Both the position numbers and the translations under genes were made by a program. This document shows, in pieces, positions 1-8,813 of a stretch of DNA of 64,000 bases. Source of the stretch: Rhodococcus rhodochrous. Lineage in GTDB: Bacteria; Actinomycetota; Actinomycetes; Mycobacteriales; Mycobacteriaceae. Location of the stretch: NCBI RefSeq assembly GCF_900187265.1, contig NZ_LT906450.1, positions 4,827,444-4,891,443 of the forward strand, written 5' to 3'. The notes under the pieces are model-generated. The model was not told the DNA's origin and searched no databases. It worked only from the letters and a program-made list of their open reading frames with translations. The stretch's first letter is position 1. Each line of letters begins with the position of its first letter.

Positions 1-809
1 ATGTATCCGGCCTCGCAGCGGAGAGCACGTTCGAGCAACGGGATGTCGAACTTCTCGTCGTGGGTGAGGACCGCGACGACGGTGGTGGGGTCGATCGGCG
101 CCGACTCGAGGAAGACGTGCGGCCACGCCACCACGATCTCGTCGGCGTCGGGGAACCGGGCGGGCGTGGCGAAGACGGGCCGGGCGTCGATCACCGTCAC
201 GCGATAACCGGCGAACTTCCCCAGCGTGCAGAGAGCGGACGCGAAGTCGATGGCGCCGAAGACGTACATCCGCGGTCGCGGCGCGAAGATCTCCACGATC
301 TGCGAACGCTCCTCGTCGACGTAGACCTCCGAATCCCCGTAGGACAGGCGCAGGCGCACCTCGTCCCCGACATCGGTTCCGTCGTCCCCGTCGAGGGTGA
401 CGACACGATGGCCGGCGGACCCACGGTCGGTGACGACAGCGACCGGCTCTCCTGCCCCGATCCGCCGTGCCACCTCGGTGAACTCGGGGTAGGTGGCGGC
501 ATCGACCCGCTGCACGAAGACCTCGATGGTGCCGCCGCAGGTCAGGCCCACGCCGAAGGCGTCGTCGTCGGTGACACGGAAGACCTCGGTGCGGGCGTTT
601 CCGTCGGCGAGCACGTCACCCGCGATGTCGTACAGGGCGCCTTCCATGCACCCTCCCGACACGCTGCCCACCACTTCACCCGACTGCGAGACGGCCATCG
701 CGGCACCGGGTTCGCGCGGCGACGACTTCCAGGTGCGCACGACGGTCGCCAGCGCGAACGTCTCACCGTCGTCGAACCATCGCGACAGCTCGTCGAGAAT
801 GTCCCGCAC
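1..809 (-). CDS. XdhC/CoxI family protein (3' end outside window)
   Basis: Reads from a GTG at 809 (AAGGAGG just upstream) to the left edge, about 269 codons of a family usually near 350-380 residues, so the C-terminus is missing. The N-terminal half has the XdhC/CoxI signatures GSVSGGCMEG and GLTCGGTIEVF; the second half (RPRMYVFGAIDFASAL) looks like the Rossmann-type XdhC_C domain. Family members help insert or sulfurate the molybdenum cofactor of xanthine dehydrogenase or CO dehydrogenase-type enzymes in the cytoplasm. It starts 21 nt after the amidase stop on the same strand, so the two are probably one operon. No molybdenum hydroxylase subunit is visible, so the client enzyme is unknown. 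Confidence 0.85.
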   Translation of the reverse strand, partial: MRDILDELSRWFDDGETFALATVVRTWKSSPREPGAAMAVSQSGEVVGSVSGGCMEGALYDIAGDVLADGNARTEVFRVTDDDAFGVGLTCGGTIEVFVQRVDAATYPEFTEVARRIGAGEPVAVVTDRGSAGHRVVTLDGDDGTDVGDEVRLRLSYGDSEVYVDEERSQIVEIFAPRPRMYVFGAIDFASALCTLGKFAGYRVTVIDARPVFATPARFPDADEIVVAWPHVFLESAPIDPTTVVAVLTHDEKFDIPLLERALRCEAGY

Positions 810-830
810 GGCGACCTCCTTGCAGTCGTG

Positions 831-2228
831 TCACAGACGCGCGGCGACGGCCAGCGCGACGTGGTCGTGGAAGGGGCGCGCGACGATCTGCACGCCGATG
901 GGCATGCCGTCGCTCGTCCGCCCGACGGGGACGACGACGGACGGGAAGCCGGTGACACTGATCGTGCGGCAGCTCGCCAGCGCCTCCTGCCAGGTGAGCA
1001 GCCGGTCGCCGACACCGAAACGGTCGAGCCCGAGCGGAGGCGCACCGATGGACGCGACCGGCAGCACCAGCACGTCGCCCATCTCGTCGAGCAGCCGATG
1101 GACCAGCGCGGTGCGCCACGCCCAGAGGCGCTCCACCTCACGATGCTCGGAGCGACCGGCCGTGGCCAGCAGGTCGCGGATGACAGCACCGAACCGGTCG
1201 GGGCTCGCCAGCGCATCGATGTCGGCGTGGGTCTGGGTGGCCCGCAATCGCCCGAACAACTCGTTCCCCTCGACCAGAGCCGACCCGCGGTATTCACGGG
1301 CACCGAGGCGCCGCGCGCTCTCCCGGACGACGTCCACGATCTCGTCGTCGACAGGCACGGTGCCCTCTCCGGGCGCCCAGGTGATCGTCAGCGCGTCGAC
1401 GTCGACGGTCGCCGGGTCGGTCCACGCGACGTGCGGTTCGGAGATAACGCGCAGGGCGAGGACGAGGTCGTCGAGGTTCCGTGTCATGGGCCCGACGGTC
1501 TGCAGCGCGCCGTGCACCGTCGTCGGGTCGGCCCGTACGTGGCCGCCGACGAGCACCCCGGGGTACTGGCCGTCCGCGGACACCCGGCCGACGGTGGGGC
1601 GGATGGAGCACAGCCCGGTGCAGTGCGCGGGCCAGCGCACCGAGCCGCCGAAGTCGGTGCCGAGCCCGAGGACGCTCATGCCCGACGCGATGGACGCGGC
1701 TTCGCCGCCGCTGGAGCCCCCGGGTGAACGCGGCGACTCGGGGCTGCCGAGCGGGTTCACGGCCGGTCCGAACATCTCGTTGTCGGTGAGCCCGGACGTC
1801 CCGAGTTCGGGCGTGTTGGTCTTGCCGACGAGGATCGCACCGGCCGCCTTCATCGCGGCGACGGCCGGCGCGTCGACGACGGGGACGTTGTCGGCCAGTG
1901 CGCGTGAAGCTGCGGTCGTGCGCACGCCTGCGGTGGCGATGAGGTCCTTGACGGTGAACGGCACCCCGGCGAGCGGACCGGCCGCCTCGCCCCGGTCGAG
2001 GCGGTGGTCGAGGGCGTCGGCCTCGGCGAGGGCGCTGTCCGCCGCGACGGTGACGATCGCGTTGAGGCACGGGTTCTGCTCGGCGATCAGGGCGAGGTGG
2101 TCCTCGACGACCCGACGGGCGGTGACCTCGCGGTTGCGGACCACGGCGGCGATCGACCGCGCGTCGGCGCCGGTCCACGTGCCGGTGCGCTCGGTGTCGA
2201 GCGTCGGGGATCGACCGTCTACCGCCAC
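831..2228 (-). CDS. amidase signature (AS) family amidase
   Basis: 465 residues from a GTG start preceded by AAGGAGGGCC. The amidase-signature core is clear: a catalytic Lys in FTVKDLIATAGV (about residue 80), then PGGSSGGEAASIASG and GLGTDFGGSVRWPA carrying the cis-Ser and Ser nucleophile region. Length is typical for the family, which hydrolyses amides, ureas or carbamates in the cytoplasm. The downstream xdhC hints at N-heterocycle or purine-type substrates, but this is inference only. The reading frame stays open far upstream of this start (to 4331), but that extension is low-complexity antisense of other genes and is not part of the protein. Confidence 0.9.
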   Translation of the reverse strand: MAVDGRSPTLDTERTGTWTGADARSIAAVVRNREVTARRVVEDHLALIAEQNPCLNAIVTVAADSALAEADALDHRLDRGEAAGPLAGVPFTVKDLIATAGVRTTAASRALADNVPVVDAPAVAAMKAAGAILVGKTNTPELGTSGLTDNEMFGPAVNPLGSPESPRSPGGSSGGEAASIASGMSVLGLGTDFGGSVRWPAHCTGLCSIRPTVGRVSADGQYPGVLVGGHVRADPTTVHGALQTVGPMTRNLDDLVLALRVISEPHVAWTDPATVDVDALTITWAPGEGTVPVDDEIVDVVRESARRLGAREYRGSALVEGNELFGRLRATQTHADIDALASPDRFGAVIRDLLATAGRSEHREVERLWAWRTALVHRLLDEMGDVLVLPVASIGAPPLGLDRFGVGDRLLTWQEALASCRTISVTGFPSVVVPVGRTSDGMPIGVQIVARPFHDHVALAVAARL

Positions 2229-2369
2229 TGGCCCTCCTTGGTCTGCGTTCGACGAGAACGCTATGGCCGGCTCCGGGCCCCTCCTACGTCCACACTCCAC
2301 AGGAAGCCGGTCGCCGCGGTGTGAAGAGTTGATACTTTCCCGCCGGAACGGGCCTGAGAGGATCGGGAA

Positions 2370-3545
2370 ATGATTCCGTCCTGGGCTCGTCTCGCGTTCG
2401 CCGTGTTCGCGGTGAGCTGGGGCGCCAATCAGTTCGCTCCGATGCAGCTCGTCTACCGCGACCACCTGGGACTCGGCAGCGACTCGTTCACCGCCATGCT
2501 CGGCTCCTACATCGTCGGGTTGATCCCCGCGCTGCTCTACTTCGGGCGCGTGGCCGATCGGATCGGCCGTCGTCCGGTGATCCGGGCGATGATCCCGGTG
2601 AGCATCGTGTCGTCGATCGTCCTGTTGCTGGGCGCCGACGTCCCCGCGCTGCTGTATCTCGGCCGGGTGCTCGCCGGATTGGCGTCCGGCATGGCGTTCG
2701 GAGCCGGCACCGCCTGGATGAAGGAGCTGAGCGAAGGTCCGGGTGTGGGAGCGCGCCGGGCCGCCGTCTCGTTGTCTGCGGGATTCGGCAGCGGTGCCCT
2801 GTTCGCCGGTCTCATCGCGCAGTGGCTGCCCGCCCCCGACCGTCTGCCCTATCTCGTGCACATCGCTCTGATGGTGGTCGCGGTGGTGCTGGTGTGGGCC
2901 GTCCCCGACGCGCACCGGCCCCGCACCGTGCAGGGCTCGTGGCGCCTGTCCACCCTGTCGTCCCCGCGTTTCCGGTGGGGTGTCGTGCCGTGGGCCCCGT
3001 GGGTCTTCGGATGCGCGACCGTCTCGTTCGCCACGATGCCACCCATCGTGTCGGATCGCGTGGACAGCGTGGCCGTCGCGTTCACCGGCGTGGTCGCCGC
3101 CCTGACCCTGCTCACCGGTGCACTGATCCAGCCCGTGGCCCGGCGCATCACCCGGCACGGCGAGGACCGCGGCGTGTGGACCGGCGTGGGCCTCGGTGTG
3201 CTGGGCTTCGTGACCGCCGGCGTCGCGGTGCTCGTGGACGGCCCGGTATCGGTGCTCGCCGTCCTCGTCACCGCCGTCTTCCTGGGTGGCGGCTACGGCA
3301 TGCTGCTCGTCTCCGGCCTCGTCACCGTCGAGCACATCGCTCCACCGGAGGAGCTGGCACAGACCGTCGCCGTCTTCTACTGCCTCATCTATCTGGGCTT
3401 CGCGGTGCCGTTCGTCATCTCGCTCGCCGCGCCGCACGTCGGGTTCGTCGCATGCTTCGCGGTCGCCGTGGCCCTGCTCGTGCTCGCGCTCGTCCCCCGG
3501 AAGCTGCTCGCCGATCAGGAAGCAACGCTCGTCGGTACGCGCTGA
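2370..3545 (+). CDS. MFS transporter, drug/sugar exporter type
   Basis: 391 residues with about twelve hydrophobic segments and an MFS motif-A-like loop after TM2 (GRVADRIGRRPVI, about residues 57-69), followed by the second half with AVFYCLIYLGFAVPF. Length fits the 12-TM family. It is an inner-membrane secondary transporter; the substrate cannot be deduced. It is divergent from the amidase (142 bp shared promoter region) and its last 31 bp overlap tail-to-tail with the alpha/beta hydrolase on the other strand. Confidence 0.85.
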   Translation: MIPSWARLAFAVFAVSWGANQFAPMQLVYRDHLGLGSDSFTAMLGSYIVGLIPALLYFGRVADRIGRRPVIRAMIPVSIVSSIVLLLGADVPALLYLGRVLAGLASGMAFGAGTAWMKELSEGPGVGARRAAVSLSAGFGSGALFAGLIAQWLPAPDRLPYLVHIALMVVAVVLVWAVPDAHRPRTVQGSWRLSTLSSPRFRWGVVPWAPWVFGCATVSFATMPPIVSDRVDSVAVAFTGVVAALTLLTGALIQPVARRITRHGEDRGVWTGVGLGVLGFVTAGVAVLVDGPVSVLAVLVTAVFLGGGYGMLLVSGLVTVEHIAPPEELAQTVAVFYCLIYLGFAVPFVISLAAPHVGFVACFAVAVALLVLALVPRKLLADQEATLVGTR

Positions 3546-4453
3546 GCGGGACCCTGGGAACGGACCTGCCCGAGCAGATCCGACAACGCGCGGGCGACCT
3601 CCTCGGGACGGTCGGCGAGCACGCGGTGACCGGCGCCGACGAACCGCACGAGGTTCGCGTGCGGCAGTCGCGCCGCCATCGCCTCCGACAACGACAAGGG
3701 CACGAAGACGTCCTCCGTGCCCGCCGCGACGACCACCGGCACTCTCGCGAGCACGTCGAGGGCGGCGGACTCGTCGAGGACCGCGAAGTCGGCCAGCAGC
3801 CGCGACCAGGTGACGACGGAGGTCTCGTTCGACAGCGCCGATCCGACCACCCGCAGCCACGATTCCTCCGTGCGTCTGCGGGCGGCGACGATGCACACAC
3901 GGCCCCCGGCGCGCTTCGACAACTCCATGACGCGCGGTGCACGCGACACCGCCCGGTGCACGATGGACGCCGCCGGATGACGCAGATAGCGCCCGATACC
4001 GCCGTCCGCGAGTCCCGATGCGGCGGTGGCGATCAGACCGACACCCACGATGCGGTCGCCGACTGCGTCGGGGCGACGACGGGCGTAGGACAGTGCGACC
4101 ATGCCGCCCATCGAATAGCCCGCCAGCACCACCGGTCCGTCCGGCGCGAGGGTCCGGAGCACTGCGTCGAGGTCGTCGGACATCCCGGAGACCGTGCACG
4201 CGGTGGCGTCGCCGGTCCCGGAACGACCGTGTCCGCGCTGGTCGTAGCGGACGATTCGCAGACCGGGCAGGTCCACCGACCCGCAGACGGCATCCCAGCT
4301 CGTGGCGTCCTGGCAGTGCCCGTGCAGGCACACGAGGGTCAGATCCGCATCCCTCGGTCCGGTGACCGTGGCGGCCAACGGCACTCCGTCGTCGGCAACC
4401 ACGGTCACACGAGCGATCGTGTTCGGGTCCGTACTCGACGTCGGCTCGGCCAT
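3515..4453 (-). CDS. alpha/beta hydrolase
   Basis: 312 residues from ATG 4453, chosen because GGAGG lies 5 nt upstream; an upstream in-frame ATG at 4495 would add 14 residues with no family support. Alpha/beta-hydrolase fold: oxyanion loop CLHGHCQD, nucleophile elbow AGYSMGG (Ser), and a late VGAGHR with the catalytic His. The likely acid is in the EDVFVPL segment. Cytoplasmic esterase, lactonase or epoxide-hydrolase-like enzyme; the substrate is not evident. Its 3' end overlaps the MFS gene by 31 bp in antisense, so transcripts of the two could interfere. Confidence 0.85.
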   Translation of the reverse strand: MAEPTSSTDPNTIARVTVVADDGVPLAATVTGPRDADLTLVCLHGHCQDATSWDAVCGSVDLPGLRIVRYDQRGHGRSGTGDATACTVSGMSDDLDAVLRTLAPDGPVVLAGYSMGGMVALSYARRRPDAVGDRIVGVGLIATAASGLADGGIGRYLRHPAASIVHRAVSRAPRVMELSKRAGGRVCIVAARRRTEESWLRVVGSALSNETSVVTWSRLLADFAVLDESAALDVLARVPVVVAAGTEDVFVPLSLSEAMAARLPHANLVRFVGAGHRVLADRPEEVARALSDLLGQVRSQGPAQRVPTSVAS

Positions 4454-4541
4454 GTCGCCTCCTGCACAGCGCATCTGCAGGAGTTGTCGCGTCACCGCCG
4501 GGTGTCGTTAACCGCCGACATCGAATCGTGACGTCCGGTCG

Positions 4542-5513
4542 TCAGCGCGGGGCGAGCGCCCGGATCATCGGTGCGGGATCGCCCGAGGGCACCAGGGCGA
4601 TGGCCGGGGTGGTCACGCCCGCCTCGACATAGCGCTCCACGTGCTCGCGGCACGCCTCGGGTTCGCCGTGGATCACGAGGGCGTCCACGACGTGGTCCGG
4701 GATCGCTTCGAGAGCGGCCTTGCGGTCACCTTCCGCCCACGCCTTCCACATTCCTGCGAAATCCTCTGAACGGCCGAGGAATTCGTGGAAGGCCCGGTAG
4801 ACGGGGACGTTCATGTAGGCGGCGATCATGCGCCGGCCGATGGCGCGGGCGGTCTCGGTGTCGAAGCCGGGGAGCACGAAGATCCGTGCGACGATCTCCT
4901 TGTTCTCGCCGCCCTCGTGGACGTAGGGCGCCACGGTGCGGACGTCGTCGGCGGACAGCCAGTTGATGATGGCGCCGTCGGCCTCCCGTCCGGCCAGACG
5001 CAACATGCCCGGCCGCAGTGCCGCCAGCAGCACCGGCGGCGTCGGGTCGGGTACGACGCCGGCCCGGAATCCGTCGACTGTGAAGGTGTCGTACTTCTCG
5101 GAGATCTTCTCCCCCGACAGGGCGGCACGCAGGAACCGCAGGGTGTCGCGGGCGCGCTTGAACGGTTCCTCGAAGGGGATGCCGTTCCACTTCTCCACGA
5201 TGACGTCGGAGGAGGTGCCCACCCCGAGCACGAAGCGACCGGGTGCGGCTGCGGCGAGGCTCGCGGCCGACATGGCCAGCGTCGCGGGGCCGCGGGTGTA
5301 GACGGGGACGATCGCGGTGCCCAGCCGCAGGCTGGGCGCCCACACGCTCGCGAGGGTCAGCGGGGTGAACGCATCGGCAGCGCCGGCCTCGGACGACCAT
5401 ACGTCCGTGTATCCGAGGTCGGGGAGCTCTTCGATGATGCGTCGCTGGTCGGGCAGGGGGATGCCGTCGAGCGGCACGGTCAGGCCCCATCGTCGTGTCG
5501 TGTTCTCCGTCAT
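4542..5513 (-). CDS. LLM class F420-dependent oxidoreductase
   Basis: 323 residues beginning MTENTTRRWGLTVPL. Bacterial luciferase-like (LLM) TIM-barrel features: LGYTDVWSSEAGAADAF near residues 30-47, LGTAIVPVYTRGPATLAM, and GRFVLGVGTSSDVIVEKWNG. This pattern is typical of actinobacterial F420-dependent members. Cytoplasmic hydride-transfer enzyme using reduced F420, or less likely FMN; the substrate is unknown. It lies 88 nt downstream of nothing on its strand but precedes the hydrolase, so co-transcription is possible. The frame stays open upstream to 6038, but that part is antisense of the MOSC gene. Confidence 0.85.
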   Translation of the reverse strand: MTENTTRRWGLTVPLDGIPLPDQRRIIEELPDLGYTDVWSSEAGAADAFTPLTLASVWAPSLRLGTAIVPVYTRGPATLAMSAASLAAAAPGRFVLGVGTSSDVIVEKWNGIPFEEPFKRARDTLRFLRAALSGEKISEKYDTFTVDGFRAGVVPDPTPPVLLAALRPGMLRLAGREADGAIINWLSADDVRTVAPYVHEGGENKEIVARIFVLPGFDTETARAIGRRMIAAYMNVPVYRAFHEFLGRSEDFAGMWKAWAEGDRKAALEAIPDHVVDALVIHGEPEACREHVERYVEAGVTTPAIALVPSGDPAPMIRALAPR

Positions 5514-5620
5514 GACCGTCACCCTAGCCACACTGTGGTTCAGGTCATACCCGGGCGTGTCCCGGCCCGCGCGGTCGGGCCCGCCCCGCGGCCGCTCCGG
5601 TCCCCGTATGCTCGCGAGTC

Positions 5621-6376
5621 GTGCGTATCGATCAGTTGTGGCGTTATCCGGTGAAGTCGTTCGGGGGTGAACGGATCGACGCCGCAGTGATCGAAGCGGA
5701 CGGCCTGCGCGGCGATCACCTGTGGACGCTGGTCGACGCCGAGTCCGGAAACATCGCGAGTGCGAAGCGTTTCCGCCGCTACGGATTGCTGTTGACCTGC
5801 TCCGCACGACTTCTGAACGACGACGATCCCCGCGACCGAGCGGCACTCGAACTGACGCTCGCCGACGGCACGGTGGTCCGTGGCGACGATCCCGATGTCG
5901 ACGACCTGCTGTCGAAGATGATCGGTCACGACGTGCGGCTCGAACCGCGCGACCGTACCTACGACGAAGCGCCGCTGCATCTCGTCTCCCGCTCCGCGGT
6001 CGAGGCGCTCGGCACCGGCGACCCCACCGATGTGGCATTACGGCGGTTCCGGCCGCAGCTGGTCGTCGACACTCCGGGCACGACCGGCTTCGTGGAGGAC
6101 GAGTGGATCGGCCGACGGGTGTCGGTGGGCTCGGCGGTCCTCGAACCGCACAAGCGCACCGCGCGGTGCGTCATGGTGACGCTCCCCCATCAGGAGGTTC
6201 CCGCGCGGCGCGACATGCTGCGTGAGGTGACGACCGCGCATCAGATGCCCACTGTGCCGGAGGGCAGGCCGATGCCGTGCATCGGTGTCTACGCGACCGT
6301 CACGACTTCCGGCGCCATCACGATCGGTGACGAGATCGACGTCGGCCGAGCCGACTACCCGAGCACAGCCGAGTAG
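5621..6376 (+). CDS. MOSC domain-containing protein
   Basis: 251 residues from a GTG start. The N-terminus (MRIDQLWRYPVKSFGGE) matches the MOSC N-terminal beta-barrel, and the C-terminal MOSC domain has a conserved Cys in KRTARCVMVTLP followed by CIGVYATVT. MOSC proteins bind sulfur/molybdenum cofactor derivatives and act as sulfur-carrier or N-hydroxylated-compound-reducing components. The molybdenum link is shared with xdhC at the left edge, but five genes separate them. It ends 6 bp before the convergent fadD36 stop. Confidence 0.85.
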   Translation: MRIDQLWRYPVKSFGGERIDAAVIEADGLRGDHLWTLVDAESGNIASAKRFRRYGLLLTCSARLLNDDDPRDRAALELTLADGTVVRGDDPDVDDLLSKMIGHDVRLEPRDRTYDEAPLHLVSRSAVEALGTGDPTDVALRRFRPQLVVDTPGTTGFVEDEWIGRRVSVGSAVLEPHKRTARCVMVTLPHQEVPARRDMLREVTTAHQMPTVPEGRPMPCIGVYATVTTSGAITIGDEIDVGRADYPSTAE

Positions 6377-6382
6377 ACCGGG

Positions 6383-7813
6383 TCACTTCCCGGCGAGGTA
6401 GTCCTCGACGAGGATCTTCTTCTGCACCTTGCCCATCGCGTTGCGCGGAAGTGCGTCGACGGTGCGGATCTCGCGGGGGCGCTTGTGGACCGAGAGGGTC
6501 TGCGCGACGAAGTCCGAGAGTTCGTTCGGATCACGGAGATCCCCGACGACGTAGGCCACGATCCGCTGTCCGAGATCGTCGTCCGGCACGCCCACCACGG
6601 CCGCCTCCTGCACCCCGGCATGGTTCAGCAGCGCGTGCTCCACCTCGCCGGCGCCGATCCGGTAGCCGCCGGACTTGATCATGTCGACCGATTCGCGACC
6701 GACGATGCGGTGGAAGCCCTGGTCGTCGATCACGGCGATGTCGCCGGTCTTGAACCAGCCGTCCTCGGTCATCGACTCGGCGGTCTTCTCGGGATTGTTC
6801 AGGTAGCCGTCGAACAGGGTCGCGCCGGAAACCTCCAGCTGGCCGAGGGTTTCGCCGTCGTGCGCCACGAGGTTGCCGGCCTGGTCGCGCAGGCGGGTGG
6901 AGACCCCGGCGATCGGCAGACCCACCCAGCCGGGCCGGCGCTCACCGTCGTGGCGGGTGCTGATCGTGATGATCGTTTCGCTCATCCCGTACCGCTCGAT
7001 CGGCGCGGAGCCGGTGAGGGCGAGCATGCGCTCGAAGACCGGCACGGGCAGGGGTGCACTGCCCGACACCAGGAGACGCGCGGACGACAGTGCGCGAGCG
7101 GACGATTCGTCGGCGACGACCCGCGACCACACGGTGGGAACACCGAAGTAGAGCGAACCACCCGCTGCCGCATAGGCTTCGGGCTTCGGTCGCACCGTGT
7201 GCACGAGCGGCGAGCCCTGCCGGAGCGCACCGACGACGCCGAGGATGAGCCCGTGGACGTGGAACAGCGGAAGTCCGTGGACGAGAGTGTCGTCGGACGT
7301 CCAGTTCCACGCCTCGGCGAGGCCGTCGAGACCGGCCGCCACGGCGGACCGCGAGAGCACGACTCCCTTGGGGGCGCCGGTGGTTCCGGAGGTGTACATG
7401 ATCATCGCGGCGCTGCCCGGATCGGCTTCGGCGTGTGAGGACGACGAACGTGCGCTCGCGTCGACGGGGATCGCGGGCAGGGTGACGTCCTCGGGCGCGG
7501 TGCCGAGCCACACCTGTGCACCCGAGTCCTTCAGGATGTGGGCGCGCTCGGCCGGGCCGGAATCCGGCGGCACGGGCACCGCGGCCACACCGGCCATGAG
7601 GCATCCGGTCGTGGCGATCACCGTCTCGATGCTCGCGGTGGCGTCGATGGCGACCCGCGAGGAACCGGCGACCTCGTCGGCCACCGCGGCGGCGGCCGCG
7701 ATCAGTTCGGATCGGGTGAGCGAGACGTCTCCGACGCGGACGGCGCTGCGGTCGTCACCTGCTCCGGACTCGGTGAGCGAGGTCAGCAACGGCACGGGCG
7801 TGGTGGTGGTCAT
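6383..7813 (-). CDS. fadD36: acyl-CoA synthetase, FadD36-like
   Basis: 476 residues from ATG 7813 with GAAGGGA upstream. ANL-superfamily adenylation enzyme: P-loop-like MIMYTSGTTGAPKG (about residue 145), YGMSETIITIS, the hinge region RIVGRESVDMIKSGGYRIG, and the C-terminal Lys in RNAMGKVQKK. Length and many motifs agree with mycobacterial FadD36 as I remember it. It activates a carboxylic acid to acyl-AMP and then acyl-CoA in the cytoplasm; chain length is not readable. It is divergent from an IclR regulator with a palindrome between them, the usual arrangement for local control. Confidence 0.88.
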   Translation of the reverse strand: MTTTTPVPLLTSLTESGAGDDRSAVRVGDVSLTRSELIAAAAAVADEVAGSSRVAIDATASIETVIATTGCLMAGVAAVPVPPDSGPAERAHILKDSGAQVWLGTAPEDVTLPAIPVDASARSSSSHAEADPGSAAMIMYTSGTTGAPKGVVLSRSAVAAGLDGLAEAWNWTSDDTLVHGLPLFHVHGLILGVVGALRQGSPLVHTVRPKPEAYAAAGGSLYFGVPTVWSRVVADESSARALSSARLLVSGSAPLPVPVFERMLALTGSAPIERYGMSETIITISTRHDGERRPGWVGLPIAGVSTRLRDQAGNLVAHDGETLGQLEVSGATLFDGYLNNPEKTAESMTEDGWFKTGDIAVIDDQGFHRIVGRESVDMIKSGGYRIGAGEVEHALLNHAGVQEAAVVGVPDDDLGQRIVAYVVGDLRDPNELSDFVAQTLSVHKRPREIRTVDALPRNAMGKVQKKILVEDYLAGK

Positions 7814-7861
7814 CGGTGGGTCCCTTCTCGACGTCCTGCCGGACGGTGTCGCGCAGCGCCT

Positions 7862-7878
7862 GGTCCACATTATGGACC
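7862..7878. promoter_or_regulatory. putative IclR operator between fadD36 and its regulator
   Basis: Perfect inverted repeat GGTCCA-CATTA-TGGACC, 49 bp upstream of the fadD36 start and 74 bp upstream of the IclR start. IclR regulators often bind short dyads in divergent promoters. No experimental support. Confidence 0.5.
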
Positions 7879-7951
7879 GCCGTGCTACGATGCGGTCCGG
7901 ATCAACCTATAACCCGTGACGCCCGCCGTCAACGACGCGCGAAAGGTTCCG

Positions 7952-8689
7952 ATGAACAGCGTTCTCACCGCACTCCGCGTGTTCGAGGAGGTCGCGACCA
8001 CGCAACCGGTCGGGCTCTCGGAGTTGAGCAAACGTCTCGACGTCCCCAAGAGCACCGTGCAGCGGTGCCTGAAGACCCTCGCCGAGGCCGGCTGGATACG
8101 CCCCTCGACGGCGAATGCCGGGCAGTGGGTCATCACCGGCCGCGCGTTCAGCCTGGGCAGCGCGATGTCGTCCGGCGACGACCTGCGCGAGGTCGCACTC
8201 CCGGAACTGAACCGCCTGCAGACCGAGACGGGCGAGACCGTCCATCTCGCCGTGCCGGACGGGAACGAGCTGGTCCTGATCGAGCGACTCGACAGTGCCC
8301 ACCAGCTGCGCGCCTTCCTCGCCCTCGGCACGCGCCTGCCCCTGCATGCCGCGTCCACCGGCAAGGCCTATCTCGCGTCGCTGCCCGACGCGCGGATCGA
8401 GGACTTCCTCGCGACCGAGCTCCCGTCACTGACCGAGCACACCGTCACCGACCCGGCAGCGCTGCGCGAGGAGATCGCCGAGATCCGCGCCCGCGGGTAC
8501 GCCGTGACCGAACAGGGGCTGCACGACGGCATCGCCGCCGTCGCCGTCGCGCTGCGTGGGCGCGGCGGCACCGTGCGCGGTTGCTTCAGCATCTCGGGTC
8601 CGGCCTCACGACTGACGCCCGACCTCTTCCCCGACTATGGCGCGAAGGCGCTGGCAGCGCGGGACGCGATCGAGCGTCGCCTGCCCTGA
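7952..8689 (+). CDS. IclR family transcriptional regulator
   Basis: 245 residues from ATG 7952 (GAAAGG upstream); an in-frame GTG at 7916 adds 12 unlikely residues. The N-terminal winged helix-turn-helix is ALRVFEEVATTQPVGLSELSKRL followed by VPKSTVQRCLKTL; the C-terminal IclR effector domain includes LPLHAASTGKAYLAS and YAVTEQGLHDGIAAVAVAL. Dimeric DNA-binding regulator responding to a small molecule. Its position divergent from fadD36 suggests it controls that gene and itself, perhaps sensing a carboxylate or CoA ester (inference). Confidence 0.9.
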   Translation: MNSVLTALRVFEEVATTQPVGLSELSKRLDVPKSTVQRCLKTLAEAGWIRPSTANAGQWVITGRAFSLGSAMSSGDDLREVALPELNRLQTETGETVHLAVPDGNELVLIERLDSAHQLRAFLALGTRLPLHAASTGKAYLASLPDARIEDFLATELPSLTEHTVTDPAALREEIAEIRARGYAVTEQGLHDGIAAVAVALRGRGGTVRGCFSISGPASRLTPDLFPDYGAKALAARDAIERRLP

Positions 8690-8732
8690 TCCGCTCCGAG
8701 CAGGACCGGCGGGAACCCACCACCTCTGGACA

Positions 8733-8782
8733 TATCGTTTGTCGATAGGTATAACGATTATCGATGGTATCGACAATCGATA
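8733..8782. promoter_or_regulatory. three tandem TATCG-N5-CGATA dyads
   Basis: Two exact copies of TATCG-N5-CGATA (8733-8747 and 8768-8782) flank a degenerate one (8752-8766, TAACG-N5-CGATG), centred 19 and 16 bp apart. They end 31 bp before the membrane protein start and cover the likely promoter, including AT-rich TATAACGAT. Likely binding array of the small XRE repressor encoded two genes downstream. Confidence 0.55.
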
Positions 8783-8813
8783 ACCCCGCCGTCCGGCGAG
8801 TTCGGAGACGACC

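Noticed and set aside
2229-4331. Minus-strand open frame extending the amidase to 1166 residues
   Set aside because: The extension is His/Gly/Arg-rich antisense of the MFS and hydrolase genes; the amidase has its own GTG start with a strong ribosome site at 2228.
8733-8782. Repeated units considered as a CRISPR array
   Set aside because: The units are 15-bp palindromes without spacers of constant length, limited to one promoter.
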